From positions 1 to 39,412 of the forward strand of contig NZ_RPEN01000138.1 in NCBI RefSeq assembly GCF_003991405.1: a stretch of DNA of 39,412 nt, read 5' to 3'. Position 1 is the stretch's first letter. Every line of letters begins with the position of its first letter. This document shows, piece after piece, positions 8,529 through 15,412 of the stretch. Source of the DNA: Pseudorhodobacter sp. E13. GTDB lineage: Bacteria; Pseudomonadota; Alphaproteobacteria; Rhodobacterales; Rhodobacteraceae. The position numbers were made by a program, and so were the translations under genes. The notes below the pieces were generated by a model. That model was not told the DNA's origin and searched no databases. It saw only the letters and a program-made list of their open reading frames with translations.

Positions 8529-9461
8529 TCAGGTCAGAACCAGCGTGAACTGGTCATTGCCGGTCACGGGCAGTGGCACGAGCCGCAGCGGCCACTCGAC
8601 CACGCCTTGGGCGTTCTGCGCGCCTTGCGGGCGCTGCATCTGGGCTGCGGGCGCGTTGATCGTGGCGCGTTTGCCCGCCACCGTGCCATGGGTCAGAACC
8701 AGCGGAACTTGGCTTTGGGATGCCGCCAGCGAGAACGGGTTGAGCGTGGCCAGCGGCACCGCCTCGACGACTGCTTCGACACTTTCCGCGCGATCCGTGA
8801 TCAGCACCGCCTCGGACCCAACCAGAAAGCGGTTTTCCAACTGGTTGCCAAGGGTCAGGGCAAAGCTGCGCATGACCATGGCCGTGCCGCCGATGGTGCA
8901 GGTGGGCGTGTTGGTTTTGCTGGCAACTTCCGGTTTCCTGAAGCTGGTGAAATCCGCCGTGGGCAGGGCGGCAGCGGTCGGCACAGTGAACAGCCCTTGG
9001 AATTCAAACTCCAGATAGGGGATGCCCTGTGCATTGACCCGCATCACGCAGGTGCCGCGCGCGCCCAGCATTTTGACCAGCGTTCCGTCCATGTTGAAAT
9101 AGATCGTGGCGCTCTCATGCCCGTCAGTGACCGGGTTATAGGTCACCGATGTCGTAGCCACGATGGTCTGGGCGCAACCGCATGCCCGCAGAAGCGGCCC
9201 CCATGCGGGAGGTGTGCCAGCGGTCCCGGAAGGGGCCAGTTCCACCTTGAACGTGATCTTGCTGTGCAACTCGGCCGGAATGGTGCCTTGGGCTGCCATG
9301 TAGGGCAGGTCCAGCTCGCGGCTGACATCGTTGCCTTCCATCGGCATGCAGGCCATGTCGATGGCAAGGATGGCATTTGCGGCCCCGGTCGGGGTCGCGT
9401 CCACGCCATAGGTGGTTTCCAGTTTGAAGGTCAGCACCTTCTTGCGCCAGAAAAGCGGCAT
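8529..9461 (-). CDS. Phage tail tube (major tail) protein
   Basis: A 310-residue beta-rich protein with no membrane segments, located just before the chaperone pair and the tape measure, the standard place of the major tail protein of siphoviruses. The N-terminal FKLETTYGVDATPTGAANAI segment and the central YLEFEFQGLFTVP strand are typical of tube proteins. It polymerises as stacked rings around the tape measure. The gene ends with a C-terminal strand (TGNDQFTLVLT). Its ATG at 9461 directly follows the stop of the preceding small gene. Confidence 0.88.
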   Translation of the reverse strand: MPLFWRKKVLTFKLETTYGVDATPTGAANAILAIDMACMPMEGNDVSRELDLPYMAAQGTIPAELHSKITFKVELAPSGTAGTPPAWGPLLRACGCAQTIVATTSVTYNPVTDGHESATIYFNMDGTLVKMLGARGTCVMRVNAQGIPYLEFEFQGLFTVPTAAALPTADFTSFRKPEVASKTNTPTCTIGGTAMVMRSFALTLGNQLENRFLVGSEAVLITDRAESVEAVVEAVPLATLNPFSLAASQSQVPLVLTHGTVAGKRATINAPAAQMQRPQGAQNAQGVVEWPLRLVPLPVTGNDQFTLVLT

Positions 9462-9659
9462 TTAAGCCTCCTTTACGTTGGATTTAACGGCGGGTTCATC
9501 CGGCGTTTGTTCAGGGGCGGAGGCCGCGTTCCGCGCGTATTCCTCCAGAACAAGCTGGCCTGCCGTAACGGTGAAGCTGCCGCCTGATTGGGGCAGCGGA
9601 TGCGGGGCGTTGGTTTCGCGGGTGGTCTCAGGCTTGGTGTCAGGGGCTTTGCGGCTCAT
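9462..9659 (-). CDS. Small hypothetical protein in the tail module
   Basis: A 65-residue, Pro/Thr/Glu-rich hydrophilic protein that looks mostly disordered, apart from a short FTVTAGQLVLEEYAR stretch. It is tightly fitted between two tail genes: its ATG overlaps the preceding stop by 4 bp (9656-9659) and its TAA abuts the tail tube start. This packing, rather than any recognised domain, supports it as a real gene. Function unknown; perhaps a head-tail or tail accessory protein. Confidence 0.65.
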   Translation of the reverse strand: MSRKAPDTKPETTRETNAPHPLPQSGGSFTVTAGQLVLEEYARNAASAPEQTPDEPAVKSNVKEA

Positions 9660-10090
9660 GGCGTGATCCTCAATTGGTCAGCGATGGAAAACTCGATCAG
9701 ATAGGTGAAGGTGCCTTTGTCGAGCGAGACGCCACCCGCGCGAACCAGTTGAAACACACCGGGGGTATCTTCGGGCCCCCAGCCGCAGAGCGCCGCCAGC
9801 ACCGCGTCAATATGTGGCCCGACCTCCAGCAAGGCCTTGTCGCCCGTGCGGCCTGCGTTGCGCATCGACAGCAACACTGAGACGGACTCGGACACCGATT
9901 GGACGAAGATCTCCGAGGCGCTGGTAACTTGGCCCCCGCGCAATCCGGTCGGGATCACATAGGCAGCCACGCCGCCCTGCTGCGCCAGCGCGTTGGCCCC
10001 CATCAGAGCGGCCAATTCGGCTACGCCCTCAACGGTGCGCAGTCCGGACGCGCGGTCGTTCAAGCGGGCAATGACGGCGTCAACCTGCAT
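9656..10090 (-). CDS. Tail terminator / Mu gp37-like protein
   Basis: A 144-residue protein beginning MQVDAVIARLNDRASGLRTVEGVAELAAL, with a fold pattern (N-terminal helix, then strands ending KGTFTYLIEFSI) seen in tail terminator proteins of siphoviruses and in the Mu gp37 position. It directly follows the gp36-like gene with a 1-bp TGATG overlap, as in Mu-like phages. Tail terminators cap the tube and form the head-tail interface. The specific role is inferred from gene order and overall pattern. Confidence 0.7.
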   Translation of the reverse strand: MQVDAVIARLNDRASGLRTVEGVAELAALMGANALAQQGGVAAYVIPTGLRGGQVTSASEIFVQSVSESVSVLLSMRNAGRTGDKALLEVGPHIDAVLAALCGWGPEDTPGVFQLVRAGGVSLDKGTFTYLIEFSIADQLRITP

Positions 10091-10521
10091 CAGATGAACC
10101 CCTTCATGTTCGCGGCGGTCAAGGGACGTTCGCGGTCGGTGATCCGCGCGCCAGAGCCGCCCGTTGCGGCTGGTTCCGCCCCAGCGGCACCCGGAATGCG
10201 CAAGGCACCACTGGCAATATCGCGCAGGGATCGCAGGGCGTGGTCATAGTCGCGCGTGACCTTGGGGTCGGGTTCCGACAGGTGCAGCTTCCAGATGGCA
10301 ATCGCCTGCGCCAGATCACCGATGAAGGGTGGCGTGGCGGTCAGCGGCAGCGCGTAACGTCCCGCCAGATAGCCGTCGATCATCGCATCTGCCTCGGCCA
10401 AGGCCCGGTCGACGACTGCCGCGTCAATCGCGCCGGTAGGCACGTCGGCCCGGTCGGTCAAGGCGATCAGCATGGCGGCACCGTAGCGCTCGGTCATCTG
10501 GGCAAGAGTCGCGTAGGTCAT
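10090..10521 (-). CDS. Mu gp36-like protein (DUF1320)
   Basis: A 143-residue protein with the DUF1320 pattern: MTYATLAQMTERYG at the start, then DRALAEADAMIDGYLAGRYALPL, and a helical region with W-K-L-H before a variable tail. Members occur in Mu (gp36) and related phages between major capsid and tail genes and probably act as head-tail connector (head completion) proteins. A Shine-Dalgarno-like AAGGA lies 8 bases before the ATG. About 180 bp upstream of it are non-coding with a GC-rich inverted repeat (GCGCGC arms near 10590-10610) but no clear terminator. Confidence 0.9.
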   Translation of the reverse strand: MTYATLAQMTERYGAAMLIALTDRADVPTGAIDAAVVDRALAEADAMIDGYLAGRYALPLTATPPFIGDLAQAIAIWKLHLSEPDPKVTRDYDHALRSLRDIASGALRIPGAAGAEPAATGGSGARITDRERPLTAANMKGFI

Positions 10522-10701
10522 CGGGAGTTCCTTTGGGCATCTGGTGCCGGTCTCTCCCGGCTGTCGCGTCCATTTTCTCAGACGTTGCAGCGCGCAACTC
10601 GGGTGCGCGCGCCCCTACTCAGATCGTCGGCGGTGGGATTGCGTTTGTGGGCCCATGCTCCGCTCGGTTCGCGATTGATCCTTTCGCTTGGAATTCGGGG
10701 G

Positions 10702-11040
10702 TCAGGCGTCTTGAAGGTCGTGCCAGTGCTTTTCAGCAACCGCGCCCACGGCAGCGAGGGCCTTGAATTCGGCTTCAGACAGAACAATGTCGCCCTCGGC
10801 CTCAATCGGTTCACCGTTGTGCTCGATCAGACGGGTGGCGGTGGCGACCCGGCGTTCAGAAATCGCTCCCTCGGGCTTTTCCTCCGTGCGGCCAGCACCG
10901 CCCTTTTGAAGGTCGGCGTTGATGGCGTCCGAGAGTTTCACCCCGTCTTCAGATTCGCCTGTCACGGACAGGGTTTTCCCTGTCTCGGAGGCCGGAACGG
11001 TTTCGGGGGCGGCTTCGGTGGGCTTGGGCTGTTTGGCCAT
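10702..11040 (-). CDS. Mu gp35-like small head protein
   Basis: A 112-residue hydrophilic protein encoded just after the major capsid gene, the place of gp35 in Mu. The first 60 residues are Pro/Glu/Thr-rich and probably disordered. The C-terminal part (IEAEGDIVLSEAEFKALAAVGAVAEK) looks like the small YqbF/HI1506-type fold seen in such proteins. The Shine-Dalgarno AGGAG partly lies in the 3' arm of a strong stem-loop at 11051-11103, so its translation may depend on that structure. Exact function is unknown. Confidence 0.65.
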   Translation of the reverse strand: MAKQPKPTEAAPETVPASETGKTLSVTGESEDGVKLSDAINADLQKGGAGRTEEKPEGAISERRVATATRLIEHNGEPIEAEGDIVLSEAEFKALAAVGAVAEKHWHDLQDA

Positions 11041-11050
11041 GATCTCACTC

Positions 11051-11103
11051 CTGTCAGGTTGTCGAAGGGGGCAGTTGCCCGCCCCCTCTGGAAAACCTGA
11101 CAG
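11051..11103 (-). promoter_or_regulatory. Stem-loop between major capsid gene and gp35-like gene
   Basis: A perfect 10-bp inverted repeat (CTGTCAGGTT at 11051-11060, AACCTGACAG at 11094-11103) encloses a second perfect 7-bp repeat (AGGGGGC at 11066-11072, GCCCCCT at 11081-11087). On the transcribed strand it begins just after the capsid stop, and its 3' arm runs into the AGGAG ribosome site of the next gene. No T-run follows, so it is better seen as an attenuator, RNA stabiliser or translation control than as a plain terminator. Confidence 0.75.
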
Positions 11104-11106
11104 CGA

Positions 11107-12081
11107 TCAGGCGACGGCGTTTTCGATGAAATAGCCGACATCCTTGGCGACGATCAGTTCCTTCACGCGTTCGCCGGTCCGCACCCGGACACCGCCATTG
11201 AGGCCGATATCCTTGTCCTCGATCCGGCCCGAAACGCGCCCGCCATAATCGGCGGTCAGACCAAAGGTGATGCCACCGCCTTCGACCGTAGCCATCGGGT
11301 TGAGGTGCAGCATTGCAATATGCTTGCCCCATGCCCGTGCCAACGATGGCGCTTGGCCCGGCTTGGCAGTGTTGTGCCAGGCATCGCCGATCAGCAGGTT
11401 GGTAATGCCCTCGCCAGACAGCAGATCGATGAACTGTTGGCGCGTCACGATGCCTTCGCTGGTCAGATTGCCCTTGACCGCATTGACGATCTTGGGGTGC
11501 GAGGACAGCTTCGACCAAACCGCGCGACCCATCACCAAGGTGTTCGGCGGATAGACCAAGGTTTTTTCCATGCCAGCCTTCAACGCGCCAATGGGGTCAG
11601 AGTTGGCATAGTCCGAGAACTGTGACGTCCCCGAGAGCGTGATCTTCTTGTCCGCCGCATAGCTGGCCGAATTATGCACCAAGCCCGCAACCCGCACCTC
11701 GCGGATATTTTCCAGCGTGTCGGTCAGCATGCCAACCGAATGTGCCTCGGGATTATAGGCCGAAACCTTGCGGGCGCGGGCTTCGGCAGCCGCCTCGATG
11801 TCGTCATAAGGGATCGGTGCATCGAGGCCGAAATCCTCAACCGACGAGGTCTGCTCGGTGCCAGAGAAGGTCAACTGCTGGACGCGGCCCAAACGCCCGA
11901 CCCGTGCATCCGGCGTATTGAATGCTTCCGAGATCGGGTATTCAGTCCATTTGAAGTTCTCCGCGCCGACAGACACGCGCGGCAAAACCTGATCGGCAAT
12001 GCGGAAGGCGGCGGGATTGCGGAACCCGACCGCAATCGCGGTCAGGATGGGGTCAATTGTAAACGGGCGACGAGGTGCCAT
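11107..12081 (-). CDS. Major capsid protein
   Basis: A 324-residue protein, starting MAPRRPFTIDPILTAIAVGF, with the pattern of Mu-type/HK97-fold capsid proteins: an N-terminal arm, YPISEAFNTPDARVGRLG, an EDFGLDAPIPYDDIEAA segment, NTLVMGRAVWSKLSSHPKIV in the middle, and a C-terminal ITFGLTADYGGRVSGRIEDKDIGLNGGVRVR region. It follows the decoration protein and the protease/scaffold genes, as expected for a capsid operon. It forms the icosahedral shell. I saw no sign of an N-terminal propeptide that would be removed. Confidence 0.93.
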   Translation of the reverse strand: MAPRRPFTIDPILTAIAVGFRNPAAFRIADQVLPRVSVGAENFKWTEYPISEAFNTPDARVGRLGRVQQLTFSGTEQTSSVEDFGLDAPIPYDDIEAAAEARARKVSAYNPEAHSVGMLTDTLENIREVRVAGLVHNSASYAADKKITLSGTSQFSDYANSDPIGALKAGMEKTLVYPPNTLVMGRAVWSKLSSHPKIVNAVKGNLTSEGIVTRQQFIDLLSGEGITNLLIGDAWHNTAKPGQAPSLARAWGKHIAMLHLNPMATVEGGGITFGLTADYGGRVSGRIEDKDIGLNGGVRVRTGERVKELIVAKDVGYFIENAVA

Positions 12082-12095
12082 GGAAACTCTCCTGA

Positions 12096-12476
12096 TTAAG
12101 CGCGATCAAGCAGGCTCGGGGCCAGCCAGACGTCGATGATGTCGCCGACCACACCCGGAGCATGGGCGAAGCCGATGACGCGGCGGGTGCTCGAAGCTGC
12201 GGCCACAGCCGGGACGGCACGACCGGTGGCGTCCGACATCAAGGGTTGGCCCGCCGTGACGGTCGCGCCCAGTTCCACCGAAGCCAGACCCGCCAGATGA
12301 ATGTCGCACTGGTCGCCCAAGTCCGCGCCCATTTCGTCCGACACACCGATAGCGGCATCCGTGTTGGCGCTGGTCATTTCCACCGTGGTGCCAGCGGCCC
12401 CATCGGCAAAGCCGACAATGCGGAATGCTGCGATGGCGGCGGCTGCCTCATAGCTTTTGATGAACATCGGGATCAT
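12096..12476 (-). CDS. Head decoration protein (DUF2190-like)
   Basis: A 126-residue beta-rich protein with the pattern of capsid cement or decoration proteins: AAIAAFRIVGFADGAAG, then TDAAIGVSDEMGADLGDQCDIHLAGLASVELGATVTAGQPLMSD, ending GDIIDVWLAP. This resembles DUF2190-type proteins found before major capsid genes. The ATG at 12476 overlaps the protease/scaffold stop by 4 bp (12473-12476), implying coupled translation. It probably stabilises the shell after expansion. Confidence 0.8.
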   Translation of the reverse strand: MIPMFIKSYEAAAAIAAFRIVGFADGAAGTTVEMTSANTDAAIGVSDEMGADLGDQCDIHLAGLASVELGATVTAGQPLMSDATGRAVPAVAAASSTRRVIGFAHAPGVVGDIIDVWLAPSLLDRA

Positions 12477-13039
12477 TGCTTGCCCTCCGAGATGGCCAGA
12501 ACAGCGTCTGTCCAGGTGATGCCTTCATGCGCCGCCTGATAGGCTTTTGCGCGGCTGACCAGATCACCCTGATCCGACTGCAGGGCCGGGTTGTCGCGGC
12601 TGCCTTCGCGCGGCTTGATATAGGGGGCACCCTTGATCAGCTTTTCGGCTGTTTGCGGGTTGGTCATATGCAGCGCCACGAGGTCATCGCGGGTTTGCTC
12701 GTTCACCGCCGTGGCCCCTTTGTTCCGCTCGCCATCCACAAAGGCTTCTGCGGCCTTGCGGCTGTTGCTTTCCAACAGGCCGTCGAGTTGCGACTGCAGC
12801 GCCGTTACTTGCTGGGACAAGGCCGCATCGCCTTGCTTTGCCAGTTTTGCGGCCATCAGGACCGCACTGGCAGGCGCATCTTGATCAACGCCAAGTGCGA
12901 CACCAACGTCCGAGATGGTCGATTGAAGGGCGGTCGCATCCTTGCTGCCGCCCGACAGTTTCTTGATCGCGGCAAGGATATCTTCCTCGCCCGCGTCGTC
13001 ACCAAGGCCAAGCGCCTTGGCGAATGCCGCAAATGACAT
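12473..13039 (-). CDS. Internal in-frame scaffold protein (Mu Z-like), nested in the protease gene
   Basis: Within the protease frame an ATG at 13039 (residue 157, MSFAAFAKALGLG) is preceded by a strong ribosome site, AGGAG at 13050-13046 with 6 bases of spacing. Translation from here gives a 188-residue protein that is exactly the scaffold half. Mu and several lambdoid phages make protease and scaffold in this nested way so that scaffold is in excess. Expression is inferred from the ribosome site and the domain boundary. Confidence 0.75.
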   Translation of the reverse strand: MSFAAFAKALGLGDDAGEEDILAAIKKLSGGSKDATALQSTISDVGVALGVDQDAPASAVLMAAKLAKQGDAALSQQVTALQSQLDGLLESNSRKAAEAFVDGERNKGATAVNEQTRDDLVALHMTNPQTAEKLIKGAPYIKPREGSRDNPALQSDQGDLVSRAKAYQAAHEGITWTDAVLAISEGKQ

Positions 13040-13507
13040 TGCGTTCTCCTCTGAGTGAAGCGCGGTCAGCCCGCGCAGATTGGGGCGGTTCGTCAGGGAT
13101 GCCCGAAGAACCCCGGTGATGTTTTTCGCGGGATCGTGGGTGATGACGGGCGAGATGCCGAGATAGGCCTTCTCCTCCATCAGTGCGCGGCCCGAAGCGT
13201 TCCATTCAACCCGCCCCCAAAGCCCGTCGTCGCGGGCCTGAAGCTCGACAATATGGCCACGAGCCGGGGAGGGTTCGCCGCGTGGTCCAGCGATGTCGAT
13301 GGAATGGTTTTCGTCGATAGGCAGTTTCACCGCACCGGATGTTGCGATGATCGACTGCAAGCTCGTGACACGGTAGGGACCGCGATGATCGCCGGTGTGA
13401 ACCGTGCCGCCGCCCGGCAAAAGGTGGACCCATTCGGGAATACCTGCCTCGGCGGGCAGATCAAGCGGCATGGCTTGCATGAGGGCAATGTGAGAAGAGT
13501 TTTTCAT
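12473..13507 (-). CDS. Capsid maturation protease with C-terminal scaffold (Mu gpI-like)
   Basis: A 344-residue protein. The first 150 residues match Mu I-type prohead proteases: WVHLLPGGGTVHTGDHRGPY, PIDENHSIDIAGPRGEP with His68, and YLGISPVITHDP with Ser119; these are the likely catalytic His and Ser. The rest is a helical, charged scaffold with a coiled-coil-like centre (AKQGDAALSQQVTALQSQLDGLLE). In Mu the scaffold Z is also made from an internal start in the same frame, and the same layout is visible here. The ATG at 13507 has no clear Shine-Dalgarno. A candidate late promoter element lies at 13539-13557. Confidence 0.88.
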   Translation of the reverse strand: MKNSSHIALMQAMPLDLPAEAGIPEWVHLLPGGGTVHTGDHRGPYRVTSLQSIIATSGAVKLPIDENHSIDIAGPRGEPSPARGHIVELQARDDGLWGRVEWNASGRALMEEKAYLGISPVITHDPAKNITGVLRASLTNRPNLRGLTALHSEENAMSFAAFAKALGLGDDAGEEDILAAIKKLSGGSKDATALQSTISDVGVALGVDQDAPASAVLMAAKLAKQGDAALSQQVTALQSQLDGLLESNSRKAAEAFVDGERNKGATAVNEQTRDDLVALHMTNPQTAEKLIKGAPYIKPREGSRDNPALQSDQGDLVSRAKAYQAAHEGITWTDAVLAISEGKQ

Positions 13508-13538
13508 GAGGCGACTATGCCGTCATGAGGGACGCCGA

Positions 13539-13557
13539 TTAATCCACAAGGGTTTGC
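13539..13557 (-). promoter_or_regulatory. Candidate activator-dependent late promoter element, copy 1 (PI-like)
   Basis: The plus-strand sequence TTAATCCACAAGGGTTTGC is repeated with one difference at 21957-21975. It contains an imperfect dyad AATCC-ACAA-GGGTT (13541-13554). It lies about 30 bp upstream of the protease ATG on the minus strand, where Mu has the C-activated promoter PI. The matching copy stands upstream of the lysis genes. The Mor/C-family protein encoded at 24579-24953 is the natural candidate binder. Confidence 0.6.
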
Positions 13558-13596
13558 GGGGGATCGCTGGTCTTCGCGCGCGCGGGGCGGGCGGCG

Positions 13597-14070
13597 TCAG
13601 TTGGCGGGCGCGCCGCCGGTGCTGCCGCCTTGTGCGCTGGTTGCCAACCACTCCTCGACCGTGGCCAAGATGCCCGCGCGGTCATCTTCGGAGATGCCAA
13701 GGAAGGGCCGCGCCGGAATATCGCCCCACAGATGCGGGAATGCGGCCTTGGTGCCGCCGAACTGCATCATGGCGGCGTAAACGCGGCTTGAGCCGACTTC
13801 GACCTGATTGGAACCAGCCTCATAGAAAATCTGCGACGACAGCATCCCTGACGGGCCAAACAGCGGTCTGCGGTCACGGCCCTTGGTATTCGGGGACTTT
13901 GCCGCCCATTTGCTGCCGTCCGGGGCCTCGCCTTTCGTGAAACGGTCTTTCGTAGATGCCATAAGCAACTCGCCGATTTCTTGCATGACCGCCGTCATAT
14001 CGCCCAGGTCCAGCAACAGCCGGTCCAGCGCGGCACTGATCTCGTCATCCTTGATTTCAATGGTGAACAT
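13597..14070 (-). CDS. Phage virion morphogenesis protein (Mu gpG-like)
   Basis: A 157-residue protein with the gpG/tail-completion pattern: MFTIEIKDDEISAAL at the start, GELLMASTKDRFTKGEAPDGSKWAAKSPNTK in the middle, VYAAMMQFGGTKAAFPHLWGDIPARPFLGIS toward the end. Mu G family members act in head-tail joining or tail completion. The gene lies between the MuF-like and protease genes, as gene G does in Mu. The C-terminus is Gly/Ser/Ala-rich. About 100 bp upstream are non-coding and hold small hairpins (for example CCGC-GAAA-GCGG near 14140 and the palindrome GGGGTACCCC). Confidence 0.9.
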   Translation of the reverse strand: MFTIEIKDDEISAALDRLLLDLGDMTAVMQEIGELLMASTKDRFTKGEAPDGSKWAAKSPNTKGRDRRPLFGPSGMLSSQIFYEAGSNQVEVGSSRVYAAMMQFGGTKAAFPHLWGDIPARPFLGISEDDRAGILATVEEWLATSAQGGSTGGAPAN

Positions 14071-14173
14071 GCCTAGATTTCTTTCTGGGTGATGACCCCG
14101 GAAAATCGGGTTCCGTGGATGCCGTACCCGCGAAAGCGGATCGCTAGCACATGAGGGGTACCCCGACCCTCCA

Positions 14174-15412
14174 TCACCCGACTTTCCCTGTCACAAGCGA
14201 TAGAAGCCCCCCGGCCAAACGACCCAGAATATCCGCTTGGAGCGGTCGGTAGGCCGAGACGATGATATTTGCCGTGCTCGTCTCCCGATTGATCCGCGTC
14301 CGGTAGTCCAAAGCCACAGCCAGTTGAGGTCCGCGCCCGTCAACGCCGGTTTGCATGAGATAGATCAGCCGCCCGGTGCGTTCATCCAGCAAAACAGCCA
14401 ATGGCGCGCGCAAAAGCTGCGGAAGCAAAAGCCATTCCGACGATGTCAGCGCATCGCCCGCGTTTGCATGACGTCGTGCCTTGGGGCCAGCAACCAAGCC
14501 GGGATTGATCAGAAGCTCCGCAGTTTCTGCGGTGATATTTCGTTGACGTAAACCCAAAAGCACGTCTTGTGACAAAACACCGACGAGTCCGGGTTGCGAC
14601 CGCTTGCCTGTTTCTGCCTCGACAAGCCAAATAGGCCAGTAGCGGTCAATGGTTCCGGCCATTCCGGCACCAAAGTCCGATCCGATTCCGGCTGGCAGCG
14701 ATTGGAGTTTCTTGGCCCCCAACGCCAACAATTCTGCGACACTCGCCCCCGGCGCATAGTCCCAACCCTTGTCGATCCCCGCAGGCGCGCCGGTCTTGGG
14801 AACGGGCGCGGCCCAAGTCTCTGGCAAGACCAGCCCCGGCTTGCCGCCCACCCGCACCGCCCCGGCCAATGTGCGCGCGCCGACGATGTAGCAGCTGCAG
14901 CCCCAACCGTTGGGCGGCGCATGCGTGGCCCAAAACGGATGATCGGGCGGCAGGATCAAACCGTCCCAGCCCAGATGCTCAATGCGCGGGTCCAATGATC
15001 CACCGTGGCGGTAAACCCAGAGCTTGAAGTTCCCGGCGACCAGTTGCGCCATCCGACCTGCGGCGTAAGTGGTGCGCATGTTGGTCTTGTAAATGACCTT
15101 GGTGCGCCACGCCTCGCCGCCTTTGGTGCCTTCGCCCTTCCAGCCGTGCCAGCCGTGCCGCTCCACGATTTCGCGGAAATCGCGGCGGAAGGTCTCAAGC
15201 GTGGTGCCTTGTAAAATCGCCTTGTCCACCGCCGCGCCGAGGTCGGCCAGCAAATCGGCCTTCATGGCCCCGGCAACCATGAAGGCACGATCATGCTGTG
15301 TGCGCTGGATGTCGTCCCATTCCGCAGTGGGGGTCAGATCACCCAGCCGCAGCCGGAAGGCCGCGACCTGTTCGGCAAAGGGCTTGCGAAAGGAAGCTGT
15401 GATGCCGGTCAC
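14174..15412 (-). CDS. MuF-like phage head morphogenesis protein with C-terminal PBECR-like domain
   Basis: A 412-residue protein. The N-terminal 240 residues are a MuF/SPP1 gp7-type minor head domain, with KVIYKTNMRTTYAAGRMAQL and the characteristic WDGLILPPDHPFWATHAPPNGWGCSCYI segment. The C-terminal part (about residues 340-400: LLDERTGRLIYLMQTGVDGR followed by LAVALDYR and NIIVSAYRP) resembles the PBECR nuclease-like domains often fused to MuF proteins, which are thought to be injected toxins. The first domain is secure; the nuclease-like call is tentative. The gene overlaps the portal stop by 4 bp (15409-15412). Confidence 0.88.
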   Translation of the reverse strand: MTGITASFRKPFAEQVAAFRLRLGDLTPTAEWDDIQRTQHDRAFMVAGAMKADLLADLGAAVDKAILQGTTLETFRRDFREIVERHGWHGWKGEGTKGGEAWRTKVIYKTNMRTTYAAGRMAQLVAGNFKLWVYRHGGSLDPRIEHLGWDGLILPPDHPFWATHAPPNGWGCSCYIVGARTLAGAVRVGGKPGLVLPETWAAPVPKTGAPAGIDKGWDYAPGASVAELLALGAKKLQSLPAGIGSDFGAGMAGTIDRYWPIWLVEAETGKRSQPGLVGVLSQDVLLGLRQRNITAETAELLINPGLVAGPKARRHANAGDALTSSEWLLLPQLLRAPLAVLLDERTGRLIYLMQTGVDGRGPQLAVALDYRTRINRETSTANIIVSAYRPLQADILGRLAGGLLSLVTGKVG

